Shown: one piece after another, positions 18,388-26,733 of the stretch
Position numbering within the stretch: the first letter of the stretch is position 1
Layout of the letters: the number at the start of each line of letters is the position of its first letter
Assembly (NCBI RefSeq): GCF_000719865.1
Contig: NZ_JOID01000018.1
Location: 154,509-218,508 of the forward strand
Direction of reading: 5' to 3'
DNA length: 64,000 nt
Origin: Streptomyces albus subsp. albus
GTDB taxonomy: Bacteria > Actinomycetota > Actinomycetes > Streptomycetales > Streptomycetaceae
The notes under the pieces: generated by a model
The model's database searches: none
Told to the model about the DNA's origin: nothing
The model's input: only the letters and a program-made list of their open reading frames with translations
Translations under genes and position numbers: made by a program

Positions 18388-21300
18388 TCAGCTCGTGTCG
18401 CCGGAGGAATCGGCGACGCCCGTGATCCGGTGCAGCGGGTAGGTGCGGACCTCTTCGGCGGTGTGGTCGTACGCCGTGACGAGGCCGCTCTCCACGCGGA
18501 CCGGGGCGACGAGCCGCCGTTCGGCCGTGCCCTGCGCGGTGAGGCAGCCGATCCACACCGGGGTTCCGGTGAGCGCCGCGGCCTGGAGCGCGGCCAGGGT
18601 GTCACCGGGGGTGCTCCGCGGCAGCCCGCCGGGGCCGCGGGCCGGGGCCGCGGCAGCCCCGGCCGGGGCGGGCTCACCGGACGCCGTGCGGTCCCCGGCC
18701 CGCACGGCCCGGACGGTCGCCGCGAGCAGGGTGTCGTCCGGCGCCGGCGGCCCCTCGGGCACCGGGGCGGGGGGAGTGCGCGGCGGAGTGCGGTGCACGC
18801 CCGGGCGGGTGATCACGACGTCGCCCTCGGCCGACTCGGCGGCCGGCGCGTAGCCCATCTCGCGCAGCTTCGCGAGCAGCGTGGCCGGGTCGAGCTGCGC
18901 GGCCAGCACGGTCGGCGCCAGCCGGCGCAGCCGCAGCCCGTCGGAGCGCTTGTCGGCCAGGATCTCGGCGAGCAGCCCGTCGTCCTCGCAGCGGACGTAC
19001 GAGGACGCGGCGCCGACCCGCAGATGGCCGTGGCGCCGGGCCACGTCGTCGATCAGATAGCTCAGCGGCTGCGGAACGGGGGTGCGGGAGTGCTCCGCGA
19101 GAAAGGCGTGCAGGTCGTCGGCCGTCCGCCCGGAGTCCAGCGCGCGGCGCACGGACTCCGGGGTGAAGCGGTAGACCGTCGCACCGCCCTTGGACTCGAT
19201 GTCGGCGAGCGCGTCGAGGGTCTCCGCGAGCGGGCGCTCCAGCGGCCCGGGCGCCACGGCGGTCAGATCGGCCTGCAGCAGGACGTGGTCCAGCGGCTCG
19301 GGCAGCAGCGGGGCCAGCAGCTCGGCGGCGCGGGCGGCGGCGGCCGCGATCTCGTCGGGGGAACGGGGCACGTAGGCGTCGGCGGCACGGGGCCCGGTGG
19401 GGGACGCGGCGGCGGAGTGGCCCTCGGCCGAAGTGCCGGCGCCCGAGCCGGTGGGGGCGATGGAGCGCGGGAACCCGGCGGTGGTGGCGTCGGAGCCGGG
19501 GCCGGCGCCTGTCGCCGTGTCCGGGGACGTGCCGGCGGTTCCGGGCATGCCGGCGGTTCCGGACGTGAACCCGGCCCCCGGCGTGGTCGCGCCCTCGTGC
19601 GTGGTCGCGCCCTCGTGCGTGGCGGCGGCCCCTGGGGAGTTCACGGTTCCGGGCGCGGTGGCGGCCCCGGCGGGTGCGGTGCCTCCGGGCGAGCCGGTGG
19701 CGGCCGTGCCTTCGGCGGCCGTGGTCCCGCTGTCCGCCGCGCCCTCCGTGCCCTCCGTGCCCTCCGCGCCTTCCCCGGCCGGGCCGGCCGGGGCCGGTCC
19801 CGCGCCGGTGCCGTCCGTGGCGCCGCCGGGTCTGTCGCCGGGGCCCGCGACCCGGCCGTCCCCGCCGGTCGTGTCGGCCGCGCCGCCGCCCGCCACGTCC
19901 TCCCCGTCCACGCCGGACGGGGGCGCGGCGGGGAGGCTGAGCAGGACCCGGCCGTGGGCGGAGAGAGCGCCGCGGCCGGTCACGCCGAGGAGTTCGGCCT
20001 CCCGCAGGGTCCACTCGGTGAGCCGGGTGCGCAGCTCCTCGGCGGAGGACAGCCCGCGCGCGGACACGGGGGCCGTGCCCGCGGTGCGCCAGCCGTCCCC
20101 GCCGCCCCTGCGGGCCGCGGTGGTGGCGGCCCGGCCGGACGGCGCCCCGTGGGCGGCCTGGGCGCGGGAGCCGTCCCCGTACCCGGAGCCGCCGTAGGCC
20201 GCGCCGGCACCGCCCGCGTAGGCCGCGCCCGCGCCGTACCCCGCACCGGAGCCGTAACCCGTGCCCGTACCGCCGCCGGCGCCCGTCCCGGTCGCGGCGC
20301 CGAAACCGCCCGTCACCGTCCCCGCCCCCGCGCCGCCCGCGCCGGAGGGGACGCCGCGCTCCCAGCGGAGCCGGGCCAGCACGCTGCCGGGGCGGGGCGC
20401 GGCGCCCGGCGGCAGGGTGGCGAGCAGCTCCAGCGTGCGGTGCCGGATCTCGGGCGCCTGGGAGCGGTCCAGTCCGGGGCCGAGCACCGTCAGGGCGCGC
20501 CCCTTGGCGTCGTGGCCGCCGACGACCCCGGCGGTGCGGGTGGCCGCCAGCCAGGCGGAGACCAGGGCGGCCCAGCGCTCGTGGGCGGGCCGGGCCCGCC
20601 AGGCGTCGTACTCCGGGGTCGGTACGAAGCGTTCGTCGGTCGCGCCGTCGGAGGCCAGCAGCCCGGCGGCGAAGGCCAGTTCGATCCAGAAGACCGCGGT
20701 GGGCTCGTCGGTGTCGAGGGCCGCGGCCGTCCGCTTCAGATCGCGGACGCTCACGCCGCCCGCGCGGAGCACGGACGGGCCGGCCGTCTCCCAGGCGTGC
20801 AGCAGGTCGTCCACCGTGCCGATGGCCGTGAACGCCTGTCCGGCGGCCGCCGCGTCGACCGAGCGAGGACTGTGCTCGGCCGCGGTCTCCACGGGGGGCG
20901 GCAGCGGCTCCGTGATCCGGTGCGCCCGTCCGCCGCGCAGGTGCAGCGCCACCTCGCGGGGCAGGACGACCGTGCCGGGCGCGGTCGGCAGCAGCAGTCC
21001 GCGGGTGACGAGCCAGCGCACGGCCGGCCCCGGATCGGCCGGCACCTGGCCGTAGGGCGGCCCCCACACCAGCCGGTCCAGCACCCGCAGGGCCTCCGGG
21101 GGAGCCTCGCCGAGCAGGCCGGCCATCCGCTCGCGGTCGGTGAAGAGCGCGGTCAGCGACTCGACGGCGGTCACCGAGTCGTGCGTGGTGGGCAGTCCGG
21201 CGGTGGCGAGGATCTGCTGGAGACGGCCCGGCGACATCCCGGCGGTGGCCTCGGCGACGGTCGGGCCGAGCCCGGTCGAGGGCGCCGCGGGGCCCGTCGC

Positions 21301-21789
21301 GGCGGGAGACAGGAGTTCGCGGGCGGTCCGGACCAGGTGGAGCCGGTCACCGCCGCCCCACAGCAGCGCCCGGGTCCGCAGGGTGCCCACGGCGCGCGGC
21401 AGTCCGGCCGCGACGGTCTCCTCGCGGTCCTCCCCGGCCATCAGGGTCAGCAGCGTGTCGTACGAACAGGGGTCCGGGGCGACCGCGAGCGCCTCGGCGG
21501 TCTGCACGGCGAACCGGTCGAGCTGCTCCAGGGCCCGGGCGACGGAGGCGCGGTTCACGGCACCGGTGGCGAGCTGGGTGAGGTCGCCGGGCACCGGGGA
21601 GAGCAGGTCGGGGCGGGCCCGCAGCAGCTCGGCGAGTTCGCCGTCGGCGCGGCCGCGCAGTTCCTCGGCGAGCGTGCGCGGCGCGGTGCCGGCACCGGTG
21701 CCGGTTCCGGTGCTGCCGGCGGCGCCGGCTCGTCCGGCCGGGCCGGTCTCTGCGGGCACGCGCGCCTCCCCGTTCCGCTCGGTCGTCAT
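18388..21789 (-). CDS. Large helicase-associated protein (XPB/Ssl2-like N-terminal module, WYL-like C-terminus)
   Basis: A 1133-residue protein annotated in relatives as helicase-associated or helicase C-terminal domain protein. It has no Walker motifs. The N-terminal half is a series of helical/winged-helix stretches (LAEELRGRADGELAELLRARPDLL, RASVARALEQLDRFAVQTAEAL). The middle holds long Gly/Ala/Tyr and Ala/Thr/Gly low-complexity blocks (about residues 490-560 and 660-810). Residues 873-980 align clearly with the N-terminal module of the neighbouring XPB. The last ~60 residues (VWIGCLTAQGTAERRLVAP to YPLHRITGVAD) resemble a WYL ligand/nucleic-acid-binding domain. ATG 21789 follows TGAGGCGG. 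It probably works with XPB. Confidence 0.8.
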   Translation of the reverse strand: MTTERNGEARVPAETGPAGRAGAAGSTGTGTGAGTAPRTLAEELRGRADGELAELLRARPDLLSPVPGDLTQLATGAVNRASVARALEQLDRFAVQTAEALAVAPDPCSYDTLLTLMAGEDREETVAAGLPRAVGTLRTRALLWGGGDRLHLVRTARELLSPAATGPAAPSTGLGPTVAEATAGMSPGRLQQILATAGLPTTHDSVTAVESLTALFTDRERMAGLLGEAPPEALRVLDRLVWGPPYGQVPADPGPAVRWLVTRGLLLPTAPGTVVLPREVALHLRGGRAHRITEPLPPPVETAAEHSPRSVDAAAAGQAFTAIGTVDDLLHAWETAGPSVLRAGGVSVRDLKRTAAALDTDEPTAVFWIELAFAAGLLASDGATDERFVPTPEYDAWRARPAHERWAALVSAWLAATRTAGVVGGHDAKGRALTVLGPGLDRSQAPEIRHRTLELLATLPPGAAPRPGSVLARLRWERGVPSGAGGAGAGTVTGGFGAATGTGAGGGTGTGYGSGAGYGAGAAYAGGAGAAYGGSGYGDGSRAQAAHGAPSGRAATTAARRGGGDGWRTAGTAPVSARGLSSAEELRTRLTEWTLREAELLGVTGRGALSAHGRVLLSLPAAPPSGVDGEDVAGGGAADTTGGDGRVAGPGDRPGGATDGTGAGPAPAGPAGEGAEGTEGTEGAADSGTTAAEGTAATGSPGGTAPAGAATAPGTVNSPGAAATHEGATTHEGATTPGAGFTSGTAGMPGTAGTSPDTATGAGPGSDATTAGFPRSIAPTGSGAGTSAEGHSAAASPTGPRAADAYVPRSPDEIAAAAARAAELLAPLLPEPLDHVLLQADLTAVAPGPLERPLAETLDALADIESKGGATVYRFTPESVRRALDSGRTADDLHAFLAEHSRTPVPQPLSYLIDDVARRHGHLRVGAASSYVRCEDDGLLAEILADKRSDGLRLRRLAPTVLAAQLDPATLLAKLREMGYAPAAESAEGDVVITRPGVHRTPPRTPPAPVPEGPPAPDDTLLAATVRAVRAGDRTASGEPAPAGAAAAPARGPGGLPRSTPGDTLAALQAAALTGTPVWIGCLTAQGTAERRLVAPVRVESGLVTAYDHTAEEVRTYPLHRITGVADSSGDTS

Positions 21790-22009
21790 CCGCCTCACAG
21801 TAGCGTTCGCGCCGGGGGTGGGGCCCGGTGCGCGCCCCCGGACGGGCTGCGGACGGGCTGCGGACGGCTCGGCGCGGGCCCCGTGCCGGCGGCCGGCGGC
21901 GGCGGGTGGCACACCGCCGGAGCTGCGGCGCGTGCCCGCTTCCTGCGGGACGGAAGCGGGTACGGTCGGGTGAGGCGGTCACCAACAGTGCACACCCGCA
22001 GGGGATTTC

Positions 22010-23398
22010 GTGGGGATCGAAAGCGATCAGCTCGTTCTGGACTATCTGAGCCGGGTCGGTGATCTGGCCCAGCAGCGGCAGTTGTCGTCCGGGGACCGGA
22101 TGCGACTGGTGTCACAGTTGCGCCAGGAGATCGAACAACAGCGCACCAAGGCCGCCGACAGCCCGGGCGCGGTGAAACGCATCCTGGGCCGGCTCGGCTC
22201 ACCGGAGGACGTGGTCCGCGAGGCGGGCGGCCGCGCGCCCGGCGGGGCGCGCGCAGCCGATACGGGGCGCGCGGCGGGCGCCGGCGCGCCGGAGCGGCCC
22301 GTGCACCGGCCGGTGTCGGAGGACGGCCCGGGCGGCGGGTCCGGCGCGGGGCGCGGCGGGACGGGCAAGGCCGGCAAGGCGGGCGGGACGGGAGCCGGGT
22401 GGCGGCCCGGGCGTGGCGCCGGGCCGGCGGCCGGGGGAGAAGCGGGGAGCGCGACGGGGCGCCGGACCGGGCCCGCCGGTGCGTCCCCCGGCCCCGGTGG
22501 CGGTCCCGGTGGCGGAGCCGGAGCGGGGGCCGGGGCCGGAGCGGGCGGCAGCGCGGACGGCCGCGGCACGCTCGGCCGGCTCGGCGCCCTCGCCCGGCGC
22601 GCCGGGCTCATCGGCGGCACCGCGGTGCCGGCGCCCCGCGACGGCGCGGCGAAACCCGCCGCGGCACCGTCCGCGGAGCCCCCCGTGGTGCCCGTCATCC
22701 CGCTGACCGGGCCCATGCCGCCGCACCTGGCGGGCGAGGACGAACTGCGCGGGGCCGACGGCACGGAATGGTGGCGCGTCGAACCGGGCCCGTTCGGCGC
22801 CGGGCAGCCCGGTGGAGGCGGCTTCGCCGCCGGGCACTTCGGCGCCGGGGACTCCGTACCGGGCTTCACCGGCGGCATCGAGATCCCCGAGATACTCAAA
22901 CCGCCACCGCAGAAGCCGTTCGAAACGGACCCGTCGGCGGCACCCGGGGCGGCCGCCGGCGCGGCGGGGACCGCCGGCGAAGCGGACGGGGCGGCGGAAG
23001 TTCCCGCGCGCGGCGGCCTGTTGCGCCGGGTGAGGGGCGGTGCGCCCGGGCGGGTGGGCACCCCCAGCCCGCTGCTGCTGCTCGCCGCGGCGCTGCTGGC
23101 CGGCGGGGCGGTGTTCGGTTCGCTGCTCGCCCTGGCCGCGGGCTGGCTCATCGCCTATGCCGGCCCCCGCCTCACGCGCACGGAGGCCAAGTGGGCGGTG
23201 CTCGTCCTGCCCGGGCTGGTCGCCGGCGGCGCGCTGGTGTGGCTGTGGGGCCGGATGGACGGACGCTGGGGGGAGCCGATCCGGAACGGGGAGATGAGCA
23301 CCGCGCTCACCGAGACCTGGCCGGTCGCCCTGCGCGCGGCGGCCGTCGCCTCGGCCGTGTTCCTCGTCTGGCGGGCGAGGCGACGGCCCCGCGGCTGA
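22010..23398 (+). CDS. Conserved membrane protein with helical N-terminal (HAAS/DUF1700-like) domain
   Basis: A 462-residue protein starting at GTG behind AGGGGATTTC. The first ~65 residues (LDYLSRVGDLAQQRQLSSGDRMRLVSQLRQEIEQQ, then ILGRLGSPEDVVREA) look like the helical HAAS-type domain found at the N-terminus of membrane signalling proteins. Residues 70-200 and 290-345 are Gly/Ala/Pro-rich and disordered. Three membrane segments follow (LLLLAAALLAGGAVFGSLLA, AVLVLPGLVAGGALVWLW, AAAVASAVFLVW). Function unknown. Divergent from the XPB-partner gene, separated by 220 bp. Confidence 0.75.
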   Translation: MGIESDQLVLDYLSRVGDLAQQRQLSSGDRMRLVSQLRQEIEQQRTKAADSPGAVKRILGRLGSPEDVVREAGGRAPGGARAADTGRAAGAGAPERPVHRPVSEDGPGGGSGAGRGGTGKAGKAGGTGAGWRPGRGAGPAAGGEAGSATGRRTGPAGASPGPGGGPGGGAGAGAGAGAGGSADGRGTLGRLGALARRAGLIGGTAVPAPRDGAAKPAAAPSAEPPVVPVIPLTGPMPPHLAGEDELRGADGTEWWRVEPGPFGAGQPGGGGFAAGHFGAGDSVPGFTGGIEIPEILKPPPQKPFETDPSAAPGAAAGAAGTAGEADGAAEVPARGGLLRRVRGGAPGRVGTPSPLLLLAAALLAGGAVFGSLLALAAGWLIAYAGPRLTRTEAKWAVLVLPGLVAGGALVWLWGRMDGRWGEPIRNGEMSTALTETWPVALRAAAVASAVFLVWRARRRPRG

Positions 23399-23606
23399 CC
23401 GGCGCGCGCCCGTGCGGGGTCCGGCGTGCACTGCTGTGCGGGGTCCGGCGTGCGCTCCCGTGCGGGGAGCGGATGTTCGCACCCGGGGCACAGTGGCCGG
23501 TGCCGGTGCCGGTGCCGGTGCCGGGACGGGACATGGCAGGCATGGGCTGCCGGGGAGCGCGGCGGCCGGCACGGGCGGGGAACCGGGTGTCCGGGCCCCG
23601 GGCACA

Positions 23607-24299
23607 ATGGCCCGTATGGCATCGCACTCCCCGACGGTCGGCTTCGACCTCGACATGACGCTGATCGACTCCCGCCCCGGGATCAAGGCCGCCTTCCTGG
23701 CGCTCTCGGACCTCACCGGGACGTCCGTCGACGCCGATCTCGTCATCAGCCGGCTCGGGCCGCCCCTCGAACACGAGCTCGCCCACTGGTTCCCGGCCGA
23801 CCGCGTCGATGCCGTCGCCGACCTCTACCGGGACATCTATCCGCGGTACGCCATCGGTCCGGCGCTCCCCATGCCCGGCGCCCGCGACGCCGTCGAGGCC
23901 GTACGGCGGGCCGGGGGCAGGGCCGTCGTCGTCACCGCCAAGCACGAGCCCAACGCCGTGCTCCACCTCGAACACCTCGGCATCGAGCCGGACGCCGTCG
24001 TCGGCTCACTCTGGGCGGAGGCCAAGGCGGAGGCGCTGCGCGCGCACGGTGCCACCGTCTACGTCGGCGATCACACGGGCGACGTACGGGGCGCGCGCAC
24101 GGCCGGCGCGCTCTCGATAGCCGTGCCGACCGGCCCGTGCGACGCGGAGGAACTGCGCTCCGCCGGGGCCGACGTGATCCTGGACGACCTGACGGCGTTC
24201 CCGGGCTGGCTCGCCTCCCGGACCGAGCAGGCCTCCCCGACCGGCCGGGCGTCCCGGACCGGGCAGGGCTCTCAGGCCTCTCCCGCGCCCCTGGCCTGA
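23607..24299 (+). CDS. HAD-superfamily phosphatase (Gph-like)
   Basis: About 230 residues. Motif I is GFDLDMTLIDSRPGI (nucleophile Asp and acid/base Asp), motif II is VVTAKHEP, motif III Lys lies in AEAKAEALRAHG, and motif IV is YVGDHTGDVRGARTAG. A helical cap lies between motifs I and II. This is the phosphoglycolate-phosphatase-like subfamily; substrate unknown. Start is ATG 23607 or 23616 (MARMASHSPTVGF); neither has a strong ribosome site. The extreme C-terminus is a short Thr/Gly/Ala-rich repeat and its last 28 nt overlap the 3' end of the convergent next gene. Confidence 0.85.
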   Translation: MARMASHSPTVGFDLDMTLIDSRPGIKAAFLALSDLTGTSVDADLVISRLGPPLEHELAHWFPADRVDAVADLYRDIYPRYAIGPALPMPGARDAVEAVRRAGGRAVVVTAKHEPNAVLHLEHLGIEPDAVVGSLWAEAKAEALRAHGATVYVGDHTGDVRGARTAGALSIAVPTGPCDAEELRSAGADVILDDLTAFPGWLASRTEQASPTGRASRTGQGSQASPAPLA

Positions 24300-24526
24300 C
24301 GCCGCTGCGCCGCGATGGTGCGCAGCACCCCGGCCCCGGCCACGGCGAAGCCGAGACCCATGAGCATCGAGATCAGATAGGCGGCCGTCGGGAACGGCGG
24401 CCGGCCGAGGAAGAGGGGCGCCACCGTCACCACGGTGGCCACGGCGCCGATCAGGAAGATGACGCCGCCGACACGTACGAGCCGGTCGCCGGGACCGGCG
24501 CCGTCTGCTGGGGTTTCACTGCTCAC
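24272..24526 (-). CDS. Small two-helix membrane protein
   Basis: 84 residues starting at GTG (VSSETPADGAGPGDRLV) with two membrane segments (VGGVIFLIGAVATVVTVAPLFL and AAYLISMLMGLGFAVAGAGVLRTI) and a basic C-terminus. No function recognised. It converges on and overlaps the HAD gene by 28 nt. It is divergent from the cold-shock gene at 24710. The start is chosen for frame and hydrophobic content; the ribosome site is weak. Confidence 0.65.
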   Translation of the reverse strand: MSSETPADGAGPGDRLVRVGGVIFLIGAVATVVTVAPLFLGRPPFPTAAYLISMLMGLGFAVAGAGVLRTIAAQRRQARGAGEA

Positions 24527-24621
24527 CCCACAAGGGTAGATCGGGATCGGCGGCCCGGGACCGGGGGCCTCCGCCCCGCTCACCGTTCCCCGTGAACGCT
24601 GGGGAACCACTCGGCGACTTC

Positions 24622-24649
24622 TTGTCACCGGGCACGGGAGCATTAGCCT
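24622..24649 (+). promoter_or_regulatory. Candidate promoter of the second cold-shock gene
   Basis: TTGTCA, 16 nt, TAGCCT in a locally AT-richer segment, about 60 nt before the GTG start. Assigned by eye. Confidence 0.4.
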
Positions 24650-24709
24650 GAGATCCAGCTGCTGTTGTTGTGTGTGCCATCCCCGACGAGTACGAGGACG
24701 AGGACAGAC

Positions 24710-25093
24710 GTGCCTACCGGCAAGGTCAAGTGGTTCAACAGTGAGAAGGGCTTCGGCTTTCTCTCCCGTGACGACGGCGGCGACGTCTTCGTGCACTCCT
24801 CGGTGCTCCCGGCCGGAGTCGACGCGCTGAAACCCGGACAGCGGGTCGAGTTCGGCGTGGTCGCGGGCAACCGGGGCGACCAGGCGCTCTCCGTGACCAT
24901 CCTCGACCCGACGCCCTCCGTCGCCGCGGCGCAGCGCCGCAGGCCGGACGAACTGGCGTCCATCGTCCAGGATCTGACGACCCTCCTGGAGAACGTCGGC
25001 GCCCAGCTGGAACGCGGCCGCTACCCGGACCGGGTCCACGGCCAGAAGATCGCGGGCATGCTCCGCGCCGTCGCCGACCAACTGGACGTCTGA
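24710..25093 (+). CDS. Cold-shock-domain protein with C-terminal helical extension
   Basis: 127 residues. The first ~65 are a complete cold-shock domain (GKVKWFNSEKGFGFLSRDDGGDVFVH contains both RNA-binding motifs; positions 24719-24796). The remaining ~60 residues (DELASIVQDLTTLLENVGAQLERGRY...MLRAVADQLDV) are an amphipathic helical tail absent from the 67-residue paralogue at 1842. The GTG start is preceded by GAGGACGAGGACAGA. The tail suggests a partner-binding or oligomerising role and makes this an actinobacterial two-part cold-shock protein. Downstream lies a convergent menaquinone gene. Confidence 0.9.
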   Translation: MPTGKVKWFNSEKGFGFLSRDDGGDVFVHSSVLPAGVDALKPGQRVEFGVVAGNRGDQALSVTILDPTPSVAAAQRRRPDELASIVQDLTTLLENVGAQLERGRYPDRVHGQKIAGMLRAVADQLDV

Positions 25094-25467
25094 GGCGGGG
25101 CCGGGGGCGCGGCCGGGGCCGGGCCGTGGTGGGTCCGGGGCCCGGGGTCCGAAAGGCCGGCGGCCGGGGCAGTGCCGTCGCCTCGGGGCGGGCCCGTGAC
25201 GGCACCGCATGCTTCAAGTACTCCCGGACCGGGAGTCGCCGGCCGGGGACGGCGCCAAGACCCGTTCCGCGAACGGACGTCCGGTCCCCGGCGCGTGGAG
25301 CCCGCGCGTCCGGCGACCGCGAGGCCGAGCCGGCCCCCGGCGCCCCGCCGTGTCCGACGGCCGTGTGCCGGCCGGCCACTGCGGTCACTGCGGTCACCAC
25401 GCCGAGCCGTCCGTGCCCGGTCGTGGCCCCCGGCGTCTCCCCGGCCAGTGGTGGTCGTCGGCGCCGG
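25094..25467. other. Intergenic gap between convergent genes
   Basis: 370 bp between the cold-shock gene and mqnD. No gene, and no strong hairpin noticed; GC-rich with short GGCCGGGG and GCGGTCACTGCGGTCAC-type repeats near 25378-25397. Confidence 0.4.
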
Positions 25468-26733
25468 TCACCCGGCCGACGGCGGGAACGCCAGCGCGTC
25501 GGGCGCGATGGGCGGCACCAGCCCTTCGGCCGCCGCGCGGGTGAGCAGTCCGCGCACCGCCGCGTACCCGGCCTCACCGAGGTCCGCGGTGAACTCGTTG
25601 ACGTAGAGGCCGATGTGCTGGTCGGCGACGGCCGGGTCCATCTCCTGGGCGTGCTCCAGCACATACGGCCGTGACGCCTCCGGGTCGTCCCACGCCATCC
25701 GCACCGAGGCGCGCACGGCGTCCGCCAGCTCCCGCAGCCGGCGCTCACCCAGCGAGCGCTTCGCGACGATGGCGCCCAGGGGGATCGGCAGCCCGGTGGT
25801 GTTCTCCCAGTGCTCGCCCATGTCGGCGAGGCAGTGCAGGCCGTAGTCCCGGTAGGTGAAGCGGGCCTCGTGGATGACCAGTCCCGCGTCGACCGCGCCG
25901 TCCCGCACGGCGGGCATGATCTCGTGGAACGGCAGCACCACGATCTCCCCGACCCCGCCCGGCACTTCGGCCGCCGCCCAGAGCCGGAACAGCAGGTACG
26001 CCGTCGAACGCTCACTCGGAACCGCCACCCGCTTGCCGCGCAGACCGGCGGCCCGGCCGGGAGCGGCCGTCAGCACCAGGGGGCCGCAGCCCCGCCCCAG
26101 CGCGCCGCCGCAGGGCAGCAGGGCGTACGTGTCGAGGATCCACGGCAGGACGGCGTAGGAGACCTTCAGCACGTCGAGGTCGAGCAGGGGGCCGAGGCGC
26201 GGGTCGGAGTCGGAGACGGGACCGGAGCCGGGGGAGAGGGGGGCGCTTCCCGGCCCGGCGGCGGTGCCCTTGCCCGTGTCCGTGCCGGTGCCTGTTTCCG
26301 CGCCCGCGCCGGTGTCCGGGCCCTTGCCGGCGCCCGTGCCCCCGCTGTCCGGCGTCGCGGCTGCCCGGCTCGCGGCCGCGGCTGCCCGTTCGGCGAGGCC
26401 GTTGGTGATGTCGATGTCCGCGAACGTCACGTCGAGGGCGGGGGCGCCGGGCACCAGCCCGTGCGACCACGCGTGGAAGACGAAGGTGTCGTTCGGGCAC
26501 GGCGAGTAGGCGATGCGCAGCGGTCGCCCGCCCGGCGAACCCGGGCCGCACTGGGCACCCGCGCTCTCCGTGCGGGGCCCAGCGGCCGCGGTCGTGGTGT
26601 CCGCCGCTGCCGTATCCGTCGCCGCTGCCGTTTCCCGTGCGGCTGTTGTGTCCGCCACGGCTGCCGTGTCCGCCGCGCTCTCCGTGTGCGCGTCACGCGG
26701 TGTCCGTGCCATGTCTTCCGCCCTGCCGTTCAC
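25468..26733 (-). CDS. mqnD: 1,4-dihydroxy-6-naphthoate synthase
   Basis: Late enzyme of the futalosine menaquinone pathway, converting cyclic dehypoxanthinyl futalosine to 1,4-dihydroxy-6-naphthoate. RIAYSPCPNDTFVFHAWSHG, DIDITNGLAERA, DVLKVSYAVLPWIL, VPSERSTAYLLFRL and LVIHEARFTYRDYGL (conserved His) identify it. At 421 residues it is about 130 longer than usual. The excess is an Ala/Thr/Asp repeat N-terminus (residues 10-65) and a Gly/Thr/Ala/Ser insert (about 125-180) exactly between NGLAE and DVLKVSY, where relatives have a short loop. The ATG overlaps the mqnB stop (ATGA), so the two are co-translated. Confidence 0.93.
   Translation of the reverse strand: MNGRAEDMARTPRDAHTESAADTAAVADTTAARETAAATDTAAADTTTAAAGPRTESAGAQCGPGSPGGRPLRIAYSPCPNDTFVFHAWSHGLVPGAPALDVTFADIDITNGLAERAAAAASRAAATPDSGGTGAGKGPDTGAGAETGTGTDTGKGTAAGPGSAPLSPGSGPVSDSDPRLGPLLDLDVLKVSYAVLPWILDTYALLPCGGALGRGCGPLVLTAAPGRAAGLRGKRVAVPSERSTAYLLFRLWAAAEVPGGVGEIVVLPFHEIMPAVRDGAVDAGLVIHEARFTYRDYGLHCLADMGEHWENTTGLPIPLGAIVAKRSLGERRLRELADAVRASVRMAWDDPEASRPYVLEHAQEMDPAVADQHIGLYVNEFTADLGEAGYAAVRGLLTRAAAEGLVPPIAPDALAFPPSAG

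Noticed and set aside
15058..22062. A 7-kb plus-strand open frame (2334 codons) opposite the XPB gene and its partner
   Set aside because: It runs antisense to two conserved genes, its translation is Arg/Gly/Ala/Asp-rich without domains, and long antisense frames are expected at this GC content.
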